55,699 nucleotides of DNA from Bacteroidota bacterium (GTDB lineage Bacteria; Bacteroidota; Bacteroidia; Chitinophagales; Chitinophagaceae): NCBI GenBank assembly GCA_023418315.1, contig JAEZZY010000005.1, positions 1 through 55,699 of the forward strand, written 5' to 3'. This document shows, piece by piece, positions 34,550 through 44,043 of the stretch. A program made the translations under genes and the position numbers. Under the pieces are notes generated by a model. The model was given only the letters and a program-made list of their open reading frames with translations. It had not been told where the DNA came from and did no database searches. Within the stretch, counting starts at the first letter, position 1. The number at the start of each line of letters is the position of its first letter.

Positions 34550-34940
34550 GTCTTAAAATTTAGGTGAAAAATAGGCCTACTCTACTAGGTTTTCGGCTTC
34601 CCCTATAATGTGTAAAGCAAATCCACGTAGAATTAAGTAGCAGGTACGGTCAATAACAATTCCTCTGAACAAGAAGGCAAATCCTAAAACTTCGGGAAAC
34701 AGCAAACCCTCGCTTACAATTTGAATTTCATTTCGGTTATATACGCTAATGTTTATAGTACGTTAGCAGAGTAAGCGCGGGCAGATATGGACAACGCAGG
34801 TAAAATCAAGGCAATGATTTTGACCTTTAGCATTGAAATTTAGTTTCCCCGAATGTTTTACGAGGAGTAAATATACAACATTCTCCAAAGAGTAGAAAAG
34901 GTGTTTTTACTTAGTAATTTTTTACAAAATTATTTTCAGG
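34550..34940. other. 391-bp intergenic region with no recognised gene
   Basis: The region lies upstream of the giant secreted protein and downstream of the GT39 gene. I see no ORF with coding character, RNA gene or convincing -7 box. A near match to CAAAnnTA with a 3-nt spacer occurs near 34689. The end next to 34940 is AT-rich. Confidence 0.5.
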
Positions 34941-36572
34941 CTATTTGCGTTTGAAAAATACAAAGCCATTGCGCTCGCCAAGCTCTGTAAGTTGGGGCAT
35001 CTTTCTATAGGGCTCTGCTGCGGTAATCTTGCAAATAAAATAAACAGGCTTGTCCACTTCGCCCGTCAGTAGCCATTCTTCATGGTAATGATTGGGGTTG
35101 GCTTGTTGTTGTTTTTGAGTGTAGAAAAGATCCGCATAGCTTTTATAGCCCAATACTTTTACATACACATCTTTCCCTTCAAAGCTTTTAAAATACCGGA
35201 TGGCTGCACGCTGCGAATAGGCTTCTATTTTCGGAGTAAAATGCAGCACGGTTATTTGTATCATCACAATACTGGTAATACATAGGGTGAGCATTCCCTT
35301 TCTGAAATTTCTGCGCATCAAGAATACGGATAGGAGGATACCCAGCAGGTAGCCGATTCCCCAAAGCGCTTCCGTCCACACCCAGCTTACATCCGCCGAA
35401 AGATTGGCTACGGCAAACGGGTCTTTTATCAATGGAATCAATTTAGTTTTATAGATACCCACTATAGGCAATGCGGCAATCAGCAACGCCACCAAGCTCC
35501 CTATAAAAACCCACAATCCTTTCACCCGGGATTTTATTTTTTCTTCCTGCTCGCTGATTGTATAGATTTTTAATGCTGCCAAATACGTAAGCGGAAAATA
35601 ACAAAGCGATGAATAATGGACGATTTTAGTTTTTACAATAGAGAATAATAAAAGCGTTACCCAAAACAAAATCCACATCCATTTGGTAAAGTCGCGTGCA
35701 GGTTCATTATCCGTAGTGCGCTTTCTGCTGTATTGGAAAAGAAGTGCAGAAGCGGGGAAACACCCTATAAGCAGTATGAGGAAATGATAATAAAACGGTT
35801 GCCCGTGTCCCGCATCTTCAGTACTGAAAAGCCGGATTTGATAAGTAATAAATTCGGTCATAAACCAGCTTCCATAGCTCCATCCATACTGGATGACACA
35901 GGCTAAAAACCATAGGGCAAACGGTGCTATGGCGGCTACAATAATCACCACAAAATACTTGGGCGGATAGCCCCACAAACCTTTGTTGGAAATGATATAG
36001 ACCATAAGCGACAGCAGCGCAATCAGCACCGCCACCGGACCTTTGGTAAGCACTGCGAGCCCTATAAACAAGCCGGTAAACAGCGCATGGTTGAAGCGAT
36101 TAGTACCATAGCGCAGCAAATGCATCTGAAAAAAAGAAAGAAAAATAAACAGGTTAAACGTGGGGTCTATAATACCGGATTTAAAATAAAAATGCGGTAG
36201 CCAGGTAGCCGCATACAGAAGCACCCACCATAGCGCCATCCTTTCGTTGATGATCCGCTTGCCGACATAATAAAGAGCAGTAAGCGTAACCACGCCCATC
36301 ACTGCATTGGGGAAGCGTGCCGCATATTCATTTACACCAAGCAACTTCATGGACAATACCTGCATCCATATAAACAACGGGGGTTTTTCCCAGAAAGGTT
36401 TAAAATCTATCTGCACTTTCAGGTAGTCGCCCGATACGATCATCTCCCGTGCACATTCTGCAAAATTGATTTCATCCCAGTCAAATAAATGCACATGACC
36501 CAGAAACGGCAGAAACAACATAGCGCCTATAAGGGTAATAAAAGAATATCGTATAAAATTGTGTGCGTTCAT
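34941..36572 (-). CDS. ArnT-like glycosyltransferase, GT39/PMT_2 family
   Basis: 543 residues, about 12 membrane helices. The first extracytoplasmic loop carries the catalytic-type acidic motif DWDEINFAECAREM and the arrangement FKPFWEKPPLFIWMQ, both hallmarks of PMT_2/ArnT proteins. These transfer a sugar from a polyprenyl-phosphate donor to lipid A, protein or glycan in the periplasm. A soluble domain of ~110 residues ends the protein. It lies upstream of nothing obvious on its own strand and 105 nt after the start-side of the PAP2 gene's 3' end. Acceptor unknown. Confidence 0.88.
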   Translation of the reverse strand: MNAHNFIRYSFITLIGAMLFLPFLGHVHLFDWDEINFAECAREMIVSGDYLKVQIDFKPFWEKPPLFIWMQVLSMKLLGVNEYAARFPNAVMGVVTLTALYYVGKRIINERMALWWVLLYAATWLPHFYFKSGIIDPTFNLFIFLSFFQMHLLRYGTNRFNHALFTGLFIGLAVLTKGPVAVLIALLSLMVYIISNKGLWGYPPKYFVVIIVAAIAPFALWFLACVIQYGWSYGSWFMTEFITYQIRLFSTEDAGHGQPFYYHFLILLIGCFPASALLFQYSRKRTTDNEPARDFTKWMWILFWVTLLLFSIVKTKIVHYSSLCYFPLTYLAALKIYTISEQEEKIKSRVKGLWVFIGSLVALLIAALPIVGIYKTKLIPLIKDPFAVANLSADVSWVWTEALWGIGYLLGILLSVFLMRRNFRKGMLTLCITSIVMIQITVLHFTPKIEAYSQRAAIRYFKSFEGKDVYVKVLGYKSYADLFYTQKQQQANPNHYHEEWLLTGEVDKPVYFICKITAAEPYRKMPQLTELGERNGFVFFKRK

Positions 36573-36677
36573 GAATGTTGCAGAGCCTGTTTAAACTTTC
36601 AACCAAACACATAGCATCCTCTTCACTGTTTTATTGTTCCAACGCTCCTTCGTAACTAAGCGGGTATATCTCTATGG

Positions 36678-37328
36678 TTATCCGGAAATTTTAGTACGGT
36701 AAGGAGCTTTATAAAAAATGAAAACCGCAAAAATACTAAAAACCGTACCAATGATGCTCCCCGCATATACATCCAGAAAAAAATGAGCTGCCAGATAAAT
36801 GCGCGAATAAGCCACAGCCATCGCCATCAAGAAAAAAACCAATCCCCAGGCTCTGTGTCGCTGGCTAAGAAACAACGATAAAAAACAAAGAAAGGCAAAT
36901 GCACCGGTGGTGTGCCCAGAAGGAAAGCTTCTATGGTAATATTGTTCCCAGCCTTCGGCAACACGCACCAAATTCTGCGGTTCAAAATAGGTAAGCGGTC
37001 TCGGTTCGTTGAAATAGCTTTTCAAGGTTTGCGACAAAATAAAAGCGCCTATGTTTCCCGTGATAGCAGCGAATATATAGGTCAGGTTTCGTAATTTTTT
37101 TATCAGCAACGGCAGGAGCAACAGCACGGGGATAATAACATAGCCTTCTCCTATAAACGTGATACCTGCCATCATCACATCCAGCAATTCATTGTATCGG
37201 CTATTGATTGATAAAAACAAAACCCGCTTGTCGTAATTGCCCAGCAGCAAACCACCCGTTACCACCCACAGCAGAAAAGGAATCAGGAAAAACGGATTGT
37301 AGGAAGTATAGACCTGTTGGTGCTTCAT
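36678..37328 (-). CDS. PAP2-family membrane phosphatase
   Basis: 216 residues with about six membrane helices. The three phosphatase motifs are present in order: K-x6-RP as KSYFNEPRP, PSGHT in SFPSGHTTGAF, and SRxxxxxHxxxD as SRIYLAAHFFLDV. Such enzymes dephosphorylate lipid phosphates: undecaprenyl pyrophosphate, phosphatidylglycerol phosphate or lipid A. Its ATG overlaps the stop of the upstream LptF/G-like gene by 4 nt (ATGA at 37325-37328), so translation is coupled. This suggests an envelope-lipid role. Confidence 0.92.
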   Translation of the reverse strand: MKHQQVYTSYNPFFLIPFLLWVVTGGLLLGNYDKRVLFLSINSRYNELLDVMMAGITFIGEGYVIIPVLLLLPLLIKKLRNLTYIFAAITGNIGAFILSQTLKSYFNEPRPLTYFEPQNLVRVAEGWEQYYHRSFPSGHTTGAFAFLCFLSLFLSQRHRAWGLVFFLMAMAVAYSRIYLAAHFFLDVYAGSIIGTVFSIFAVFIFYKAPYRTKISG

Positions 37329-38773
37329 GTATTTTCTTTTTTGGAGAAAAGCGTACGAATACGTTTTCCCAGGGTAATGTACCAGTCTTTGTTAAGGATT
37401 TGCGCATCTTTCTTGGCCTTGTTAATCAGAAAAAAAGCTATAGGCAGCAGCATGGCAGTGGACATCCACATGCCCATCCAGGGCTCTATAGAAGCGCTTT
37501 TAGCAAGTTTTTCACCCGTAAGGGAAATGATATGAAACAACAGAAAAAACGAAACGGCTATGATAAGCGGCAAACCCAGCCCGCCTTTCCGGATGATGGA
37601 GCCGAGCGGTGCGCCAATTAAAAACAACAAGACACAGGCAAACGACAAAGTAAATTTCCGATGCCATTCGATTTTGAACTTCAACACATTTTCAGCGTGT
37701 ATTTTTTTATCGGTGGCGGTGATGTTAACTAATCCTTTTGAATTGCGCACATGTGCCAGCGTTTGCTCCATCACACGGCGGCGCAGGGTGTCCGGCACGC
37801 GTTCGATAAAATCATTTTTATAGCCGGGTAGCGGGGTTTGTATCTTGACAATCTTATTTTTTAAAGAGTCTTTTTCGGGAGAAGCCATTGCCGTGGTAAG
37901 ATAAGGACTTAAATAGCTGCTGATGTTTTGCTCCAGTCGTTTGGTGTATTTTCTGCTGCTGTCTATTTCGTGATTTAGTTGCTGGATGTTCATCATTTGG
38001 TAGGCGTTTTTGAACAGATCTTCATCGGTGCGCGTCAGCTTAAAACCCGAAAGGTCGAATACTTTATCCCATCGTTCAAAATGCATCCGCACCTGTGTTC
38101 GGTTGCCCATATTCCTACCGCCGCCTTCTTCGTAGCGCCATCCGTCTTGCAAGCGAAAGATAAGCACCTGCCGGGATGGAATCATCTTTCCGCTTTTGGC
38201 TACTACCACATTTTGGTTGCCGTATCCTTTTGTATGGTCATACACCATCACATCTTTTATGGAATAACCATCCTTGTCTTTTTCGCCTACGCGAATGGAA
38301 AATCCGTCAATATCGTTATTGAATAATCCCGGACGAATATTGAGCGTAGGTTTGGAATTGCGAAGGTCGTAGAGCAGCGAAAGCGCTTTTAAATTGGCAA
38401 CGGGAATCACACTGTTGTTAAAATAAAATGCAAACATGCCCATGCCGCAGATTAAAAGAAGCAACGGACGCATAAAGCGCAATAAGGAAATACCTGCCGA
38501 CTTGATGGCTATCAGCTCGAAATGTTCTCCCATATTGCCAAACGTCATGATGGAAGCAAGCAGGATGCCGAGCGGCAATGCCATAGGCACCATGGTGGAC
38601 GACATAAAAAACAACAACTGAAGAATCATCCAGATGCCAAGCCCCTTCCCAATCAGCTCGTCCATGTACAGCCAGAAAAATTGCATCACCAGGACAAACA
38701 AGGAAACGAAAAACGTAACAATGAATGGCCCTATAAAACTGCGAATAATGAGTATGTCCAGCTTCTTTATCAA
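37325..38773 (-). CDS. LptF/LptG-like permease (YjgP/YjgQ family)
   Basis: 482 residues. Three N-terminal membrane helices follow MIKKLDILIIRSFIGPF, then a long periplasmic beta-rich domain (~110-360), then three C-terminal helices with GAPLGSIIRKGGLGLPL. This is the architecture of the LPS-exporter permeases LptF/LptG, which pull LPS from the inner membrane with LptB. Bacteroidota forms are longer in the periplasmic domain, as here. F versus G cannot be decided. A TACGTTTG box (minus strand, 38794-38801) lies 20 nt upstream. It is coupled to the PAP2 gene downstream. Confidence 0.92.
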   Translation of the reverse strand: MIKKLDILIIRSFIGPFIVTFFVSLFVLVMQFFWLYMDELIGKGLGIWMILQLLFFMSSTMVPMALPLGILLASIMTFGNMGEHFELIAIKSAGISLLRFMRPLLLLICGMGMFAFYFNNSVIPVANLKALSLLYDLRNSKPTLNIRPGLFNNDIDGFSIRVGEKDKDGYSIKDVMVYDHTKGYGNQNVVVAKSGKMIPSRQVLIFRLQDGWRYEEGGGRNMGNRTQVRMHFERWDKVFDLSGFKLTRTDEDLFKNAYQMMNIQQLNHEIDSSRKYTKRLEQNISSYLSPYLTTAMASPEKDSLKNKIVKIQTPLPGYKNDFIERVPDTLRRRVMEQTLAHVRNSKGLVNITATDKKIHAENVLKFKIEWHRKFTLSFACVLLFLIGAPLGSIIRKGGLGLPLIIAVSFFLLFHIISLTGEKLAKSASIEPWMGMWMSTAMLLPIAFFLINKAKKDAQILNKDWYITLGKRIRTLFSKKENT

Positions 38774-38793
38774 ACGGAGAAATCAGTTTACTG

Positions 38794-38801
38794 CAAACGT
38801 A
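38794..38801 (-). promoter_or_regulatory. -7 box upstream of LptF/G-like gene
   Basis: TACGTTTG on the minus strand, 20 nt before the start codon. No -33 TTTG at the expected distance. Confidence 0.45.
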
Positions 38802-38923
38802 CAAAGAAAACAAGGCTTTCTAAAAAGCAGTTTACCTTATCACTCCCTATGGAAGGAGATTTCGTACAGCAACTTCCCCACCCTATTTCTTAACCCTAAA
38901 AAAACGATTCGCTCAAAAAAAAT

Positions 38924-38946
38924 AAACCTCACCGAAAGTGAGGTTT
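38924..38946 (-). terminator. Terminator of START-like gene
   Basis: A 9-bp perfect stem (38924-38932 with 38938-38946) with a 5-nt loop. Read on the minus strand it is followed by a run of eight T's. Confidence 0.8.
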
Positions 38947-38971
38947 GTAATTTTTTCCGCATACTCAAAAA

Positions 38972-39352
38972 TCAGCTTCCTATACGGTGCTTCAATTCGT
39001 TGATCTGCGATTCCCAAAGCTGCTGCTGGTCTTTGAGGTCGGCTTTTTCGGCAAAGTCGGTAATGCGCAAGATGGTTTCGTTGGTAATGGAGCTTTGCTC
39101 AATACGAAATTCAAAAAACTCATCATCATTATAATGATCCCAACGATAAATCACGTATTCATTCTCGGCAGATTCCAGCAACTCAGCCGTATCTACGGAG
39201 CCGTTCCAATTGAAATAAAACATGTTATCACGCTGATCTACTTTATCGGCAAACCATTCGGACAAGCCGACGGGCGTAGCCAAAAATTCATACAGAATCG
39301 CAGGGGAGCATCTTATCGGGAACTCTACAGAGTACATTATTTTTTTCTTCAT
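38972..39352 (-). CDS. START-like/SRPBCC domain protein of Bacteroidota
   Basis: 126 residues with the AHSA1/START-like layout: PIRCSPAILYEFLATPVGLSEWFADKV as strand-helix-helix, a long beta-sheet (FYFNWNGS, YVIYRWDHY, FFEFRIEQS), and a long C-terminal helix (QQQLWESQINELKHRIG). It probably forms a hydrophobic pocket; the ligand is unknown. Homologues are widespread and short in Bacteroidota. It is monocistronic with its own terminator and is divergent from the sigma-factor gene. Confidence 0.85.
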   Translation of the reverse strand: MKKKIMYSVEFPIRCSPAILYEFLATPVGLSEWFADKVDQRDNMFYFNWNGSVDTAELLESAENEYVIYRWDHYNDDEFFEFRIEQSSITNETILRITDFAEKADLKDQQQLWESQINELKHRIGS

Positions 39353-39509
39353 TGAGGTGGTCTTCGTTGGTTACAACTGTGTTGCAATAATAGAAAAACA
39401 ACTGAACAATCAAAATTTATTTTGAAAAGCTTAGGAAGGATTATCGGCAAACGGTAGAAAAAGCCTATGGATATGCAACGATTGCGGTGTTAATAATTAT
39501 TTAATTTTA

Positions 39510-39541
39510 TTTGGGTTGAATTGAATAGAAAGTTAGATTTG
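39510..39541 (+). promoter_or_regulatory. Promoter of the primary sigma factor gene
   Basis: TTTG (39510-39513), a 20-nt spacer and TAGATTTG (39534-39541), a full match to the Bacteroidota -33/-7 consensus. It leaves a leader of about 65 nt before the ATG. Confidence 0.75.
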
Positions 39542-39610
39542 CCATAGGAATGTCAGAATTATGTGAATTAACTTTTTTTTCTCTAACCAAAAAACTACTT
39601 GCTTATGTCC

Positions 39611-40480
39611 ATGCGTCAACTCAAGATCACCAAATCCATTACTAACCGTGAGAGCCAGTCGCTCGAAAAATATCTGCAAGAGATCGGTAAAGTAGAGTTG
39701 ATTACACCGGAAGAAGAAGTGCAGCTTGCCATCAAAATAAAGAACGGCGACCAGCGCGCTTTGGAAAAACTCACCAAGGCGAATCTCCGCTTTGTGGTAT
39801 CCGTAGCCAAGCAATATCAAAACCAAGGGCTGTCGCTTAGCGATCTTATCAACGAAGGAAACCTTGGCTTGATAAAAGCCGCACAACGTTTTGATGAAAC
39901 CCGTGGGTTTAAATTTATCTCCTATGCCGTGTGGTGGATTCGCCAATCCATTTTGCAAGCCCTGGCAGAGCAATCCCGCATTGTACGCTTGCCACTTAAT
40001 AAAGTAGGCTTGTCCAACAAAATCAGCAAGGCTTATTCCCAACTTGAGCAAGAGTTTGAGCGGGAACCTTCTACCGAAGAACTTGCCGATCTTTTGGAAA
40101 TCGGGAAAGATGAAATCGAAACAACACTCGGTGTGGCAGCACGCCACGTTTCGGTAGATGCGCCTTTTGCCGATAGTGAAGAAAACAGTCTGCTGGATGT
40201 GCTGGAAAATCCTAATGCGGATTCTACGGACTCTATGTTAGAACATTTCGACTCGCTTCGTTGCGAAATAGACCGCTCACTCAGCACCCTCACCGACCGC
40301 CAGCGGGATGTCATAAAACTGTACTTCGGCATAGCCGTAGAACATCCTATGAGCCTGGAAGATATAGGGGAGAAATTTTCCCTTACCCGCGAACGGGTGC
40401 GTCAGATAAAAGACAAAGCAATCACCAAGCTGCGCGCTACCAACCGTTGTTCGCTACTGAAATCCTACTTGGGCAATTAA
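39611..40480 (+). CDS. rpoD: Primary RNA polymerase sigma factor (sigma-70 RpoD/SigA of Bacteroidota)
   Basis: 289 residues from the ATG at 39611 (MRQLKITKS, the canonical start in this phylum); an ATG 6 nt upstream is also possible. Region 1.2 covers SLEKYLQEIGKVELITPEEEV. Regions 2.1-2.4 include NLGLIKAAQRFDETRG and SYAVWWIRQSILQALAEQ. Region 3 starts at RIVRLPLNK. Region 4.2 is the helix-turn-helix SLEDIGEKFSLTRERVRQI. Region 1.1 and the non-conserved domain are absent, which is normal for Bacteroidota. It recognises TTTG/TAnnTTTG promoters, found repeatedly in this window including before this gene. Confidence 0.96.
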   Translation: MRQLKITKSITNRESQSLEKYLQEIGKVELITPEEEVQLAIKIKNGDQRALEKLTKANLRFVVSVAKQYQNQGLSLSDLINEGNLGLIKAAQRFDETRGFKFISYAVWWIRQSILQALAEQSRIVRLPLNKVGLSNKISKAYSQLEQEFEREPSTEELADLLEIGKDEIETTLGVAARHVSVDAPFADSEENSLLDVLENPNADSTDSMLEHFDSLRCEIDRSLSTLTDRQRDVIKLYFGIAVEHPMSLEDIGEKFSLTRERVRQIKDKAITKLRATNRCSLLKSYLGN

Positions 40481-40508
40481 TCAAAAACTCAAATAAATAC
40501 CATAAAAG

Positions 40509-40537
40509 AAGGTTGCTTGAAAGGGCAACCTTTTTTT
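40509..40537 (+). terminator. Terminator of sigma factor gene
   Basis: An 8-bp stem AAGGTTGC (40509-40516) with GCAACCTT (40525-40532), followed by a run of seven T's. Confidence 0.8.
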
Positions 40538-40615
40538 GGATACAACCGTTTCCCGGCTTGTACGGCACTATAGGGAAACGGCTTGGGTTTTCATAGCGAA
40601 CGTCATAGCCCGTGG

Positions 40616-40945
40616 TCAGAACCTGCTTTGACGATCATGTTTTTGAGGATATGCGTTTTTTCTATTGATGTTACGTTCGGCTTTGATAATCATCATGCGC
40701 TCTTTAGGAGACAGATAGCCGTCTGCCATTGCCATTCGCTTCATCTGCGCTATACGCGCCTGCTGAAAACGCAGACTGTGTGCTTCCGAGCGAAGGTGTT
40801 TCTTATGCAGCACCACTCCATGAGGGATTTGTTGTTGCTGTGGGGCTTTATAGTTGCTTGGAAGGTATTTTTTTTGAGCGGCTGCTTCCCGGCTTGTTCC
40901 TGCCATAGCCATTATGATTACAGCGGCGGCGATTATTTTTTTCAT
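40616..40945 (-). CDS. Small exported protein of unknown function
   Basis: 109 residues: signal peptide MKKIIAAAVIIMAMAGTSREAAA, then a Gln-rich linker (APQQQQIP) and a basic helical part. The latter contains RIAQMKRMAMADGYLSPKER, similar in shape to acidic-loop helix pairs (DG-L-xxxER) of TerB-like or Spy-like small proteins. I recognise no defined family. It probably acts in the periplasm. It stands alone between the sigma factor and the first CHU_C protein. Confidence 0.65.
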   Translation of the reverse strand: MKKIIAAAVIIMAMAGTSREAAAQKKYLPSNYKAPQQQQIPHGVVLHKKHLRSEAHSLRFQQARIAQMKRMAMADGYLSPKERMMIIKAERNINRKNAYPQKHDRQSRF

Positions 40946-41019
40946 AGCGCTTCGTTTTTAAAAATTGTGAACGATAAAGAACTATATGCCATTCCCGTGC
41001 CAGATTTAGAGAGCAAAAA

Positions 41020-41044
41020 AACCGTTCAAGAAAATTGAACGGCT
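41020..41044 (-). terminator. Terminator of first CHU_C protein gene
   Basis: CCGTTCAA (41022-41029) pairs with TTGAACGG (41035-41042). On the minus strand it is followed by seven T's. It shares the ACCGTTC arm with the terminator at 44044-44063. Confidence 0.8.
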
Positions 41045-41067
41045 TTTTAAAAAGGATTAAAATCAAA

Positions 41068-41602
41068 CTATCGTACCAGCATCACATCGCCTTTATAGGT
41101 TTCTATTTTTCCTTCCGGCGTAGCCAGTTTGATGATGTAGTGATAGACACCCATATCCTGAGGCTGCCCTCTCCAGCTACCATCCCATCCTTGCTTGATG
41201 TCCGTGGTACTGAAGATTTCCTGACCCCAGCGATTAAATACTTTAAACTCCTGCAAACGCTGGAAGGTGATGTTGGACACGCGGAATACATCGTTCTTGC
41301 CATCGCCGTTAGGTGTAAATGCCGTAGGGACAAACAGATTGGAGCGATAATCAATATCCACCATTACGGAGTCTATTTTCTTACAACCGTTTTCGCCAAT
41401 GCCATATACATAGTAGAGCGTAGGTTCTTTAGGCGAAGCCATCGGATTTACAATGTTCGGATTGGAAAGTGTGGCGCTCGGTGTCCAGGTATAGAGGTAA
41501 CCGCCGGTAGCCAATAGCATAATGTCGCTTCCGTATTTGATGATGGTGTCGTTGTTGATAATCTCCACAGGAGGCAACGGACGAATTTCATAATCCATGT
41601 AC
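41068..41602 (-). repeat. Near-identical 3' block, copy A
   Basis: This 535-bp end of paralogue 1 aligns without gaps to 44087-44621, at a constant offset of 3019 bases. Roughly 94% of bases agree by eye, nearly all differences are synonymous, and only about two residues differ. Identity drops sharply beyond the DYEIRPLPP start. Confidence 0.85.
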
Positions 41603-43947
41603 AACGTGTCGTTACAGTTGTTGATATCTGTATAGACTACGGCAAGCATTGTGGTATCCAGAGGTGCATTCACGATGGGGTTCGGTATCGTAGTAGGATC
41701 ATCGCAGCCGTCGCAAGTGAAATAATCCGGAATAATGAAGCTGTTGGTCGGTTGGTCATATTCATACCATTGTACATTGGAGAACGTTCCACCGGCAATC
41801 ACTTGGAAAGGTTCATACAAACATACGGTAGTATCTTTAGGGAATATTTCATAATCATGTACCGGTACGGTTACGGTTACGCTATCAAATACCCAACAGC
41901 CGTTTCTACCTTGGCTCTTCACAAATATCTCTCTGGTTTCCGGTATATAGGCAAAGGGATTTTTGATGGATGAATCGGATACATACGTACCTGGAAACCA
42001 AGCATAAGCAAAGTTTGTATCCTTAGAATAACAATAATCGAAACGCACATTCGGTCTTCCGTTAAATATTTTTGTATCCTCGGCAGGGTCTCCGTTGCAT
42101 ACATCACTGCCCTGAGAAAGGGTATATTCCATAATCATATCGTTGGCACCGGTATTAATCATATTGATGACTGTGGTAGGGCTGTCAGGGAATGCATTGC
42201 TGAAGCATATATCTACAATCAGATTTTGAGCAGTATCCCAGTCGTAAGCCTGGTTGAAGACAAACTGATTCCATCCCGCATAAGGTACAATAGTGCCTGT
42301 AGAGCTATAGACAGGTGTGAGGTCTGCATCGAAGCCGCCGTCCAATGAAGTGCGCTTGGTGCAGGCAAGGGAGATCGTCATATTGTCCATATTTCCATAG
42401 GCGGAATACACATCAAGTGCCAGTCCGGTAAGTCGTCCGTATTTCAATCCGTAGAAGAACATGTCTTCTTTTTTAAGCAGGAACTGTGAGTGAGCCGAGC
42501 TAAGGCGTGTAGCAATCGGATTGGCGAACGAAGTAGTATCTATTTTGAACAAATGATCTCTGTATAGGGTACGGACTTCTACCGCCATAGGGTCGCTGCA
42601 AGGCAGCTCTGCACTGATGCCGCAGGCTACCGGCGTGAGCGGATTCGGCGCAATGGAATCTACATTCAAATCCACATAACCCGGATGGCAAAGAATGAAA
42701 TCTTCAGTAGCATCTACTCCGCTTTCTGTATTGATAAAAATAGTGGAGGTATCATGTCTGTAGCAACCGAGGTCGTCGCGTACTTCTATCACATAGTTGG
42801 TAGTTTGCTGTGTTTGTGCCGTAGGGGTCAGGCAGTCGCTACAACTGAGAGTATTACCGGGATTAGACCATTTGTAGGTCAAAGTGCCGGTACCACCGGC
42901 GGCCTGTCCATTCAGTAAAATTTGTTGGTCGGGCAAGGCACAGATGCTATCCGGTACGGTAAGGGTGAAGGTAGAAATCGGGTCTGTTTTAGCTGTATCC
43001 GGACAAGAATTTACAGAAGGGAAAGGAGTGAGTACTACATTATATTTCTGTGGAGTGAGGGTAATAGGATGGAAACCGAAAACATTCTTATGAACGGTGA
43101 GCAGATGCTCCGTATAGTTTTCATCCCATACATCATAAGTCATATAACCATTGGGTGCTCTCACTACAATGCCTTCCTTATCTAAAAAGCATATTCCTTC
43201 TTTACGCACCTTGAAGCTGTCGCATTTTATGACATCGAAGTATCCGTAACCCCAGTGCCCGCTTTGTGAGCAACCTCCCGAAACAATGTCAATAATAACT
43301 GTTTTACCTTCAGCCCCTCTCAGGTTAATCGTACTTGGTGTCCAAGGTTTGTATCGAACACTAAAACCCGTATCGCTTGTAAAAAAGCCCGGTAAACCGG
43401 CTGCGGCAATAAAATTCAAATCATAACATCCGGAATTTAAGGGCAAACCGGTGCTGGAGTCAATTACAGAAACCGTAAATCTTGGTTGATCGTCTTGGTT
43501 ATGATTCGGATCCTCCATGACTACGGCATATTCAAAATCTATGGAGTAATCGTATGCACCTACAGGAACCGAAAACGTGTATTGTAGTCTTTGTGCTCTA
43601 TAACTAGTGCTATCTGCGCCTAATTTCCATGAATGAGCCCCTCCGTTTGGAGAAACCATAGGAAATTTGCCATAAGGGTCAACACCCATTCCGGAATTTG
43701 TGAGGACATGCCTACCCGGATAAAAGCCGGGGTAAGGCGTTGTGATAGTAGTTTTATCCGGATAAATAGAGGTAGGCCATACCCCTCCCGTGTCCCTACC
43801 GCCTCCGTAAAAGCCCGCCCAGCCTGTGGTCGTACCGGTTTCCATATCTATATTATGGGGACAGGGATAGCCGCCTTGCTGCGCATTCATTTCTAAAGAG
43901 CCTATACAGAGGCAGACAAGCATAAGTGCTGAGTATAATTTTCTCAT
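41068..43947 (-). CDS. Secreted T9SS type B (CHU_C / gliding-motility C-terminal) protein, paralogue 1
   Basis: 959 residues. Signal peptide at ~1-22 (ending NAQQ), then an N-terminal module (CPHNIDMETGTTTGWAGF... to ~245) with jelly-roll character, Ig/PKD-like segments (GGTGTLTYKWSNPGNTLSC), and a middle domain with DMFFYGLKYGRL. The C-terminus is the CHU_C domain from ~870 (FVPTAFTPNGDGKNDVF, FNRWGQEIF, DGSWRGQPQDMGVY, ending DVMLVR). That domain is a T9SS type B export signal found on large surface proteins. Function is unknown; cell-surface adhesion is plausible. The next gene upstream on this strand is a full-length paralogue. Confidence 0.9.
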   Translation of the reverse strand: MRKLYSALMLVCLCIGSLEMNAQQGGYPCPHNIDMETGTTTGWAGFYGGGRDTGGVWPTSIYPDKTTITTPYPGFYPGRHVLTNSGMGVDPYGKFPMVSPNGGAHSWKLGADSTSYRAQRLQYTFSVPVGAYDYSIDFEYAVVMEDPNHNQDDQPRFTVSVIDSSTGLPLNSGCYDLNFIAAAGLPGFFTSDTGFSVRYKPWTPSTINLRGAEGKTVIIDIVSGGCSQSGHWGYGYFDVIKCDSFKVRKEGICFLDKEGIVVRAPNGYMTYDVWDENYTEHLLTVHKNVFGFHPITLTPQKYNVVLTPFPSVNSCPDTAKTDPISTFTLTVPDSICALPDQQILLNGQAAGGTGTLTYKWSNPGNTLSCSDCLTPTAQTQQTTNYVIEVRDDLGCYRHDTSTIFINTESGVDATEDFILCHPGYVDLNVDSIAPNPLTPVACGISAELPCSDPMAVEVRTLYRDHLFKIDTTSFANPIATRLSSAHSQFLLKKEDMFFYGLKYGRLTGLALDVYSAYGNMDNMTISLACTKRTSLDGGFDADLTPVYSSTGTIVPYAGWNQFVFNQAYDWDTAQNLIVDICFSNAFPDSPTTVINMINTGANDMIMEYTLSQGSDVCNGDPAEDTKIFNGRPNVRFDYCYSKDTNFAYAWFPGTYVSDSSIKNPFAYIPETREIFVKSQGRNGCWVFDSVTVTVPVHDYEIFPKDTTVCLYEPFQVIAGGTFSNVQWYEYDQPTNSFIIPDYFTCDGCDDPTTIPNPIVNAPLDTTMLAVVYTDINNCNDTLYMDYEIRPLPPVEIINNDTIIKYGSDIMLLATGGYLYTWTPSATLSNPNIVNPMASPKEPTLYYVYGIGENGCKKIDSVMVDIDYRSNLFVPTAFTPNGDGKNDVFRVSNITFQRLQEFKVFNRWGQEIFSTTDIKQGWDGSWRGQPQDMGVYHYIIKLATPEGKIETYKGDVMLVR

Positions 43948-44043
43948 CGAATAAACATTGATTTAATACCGATAAAATTGGTGTTACTATGACCTATAGA
44001 CAAATACATACAGGCATATAGTTGGGGTTAAGGTATAAAAAAA

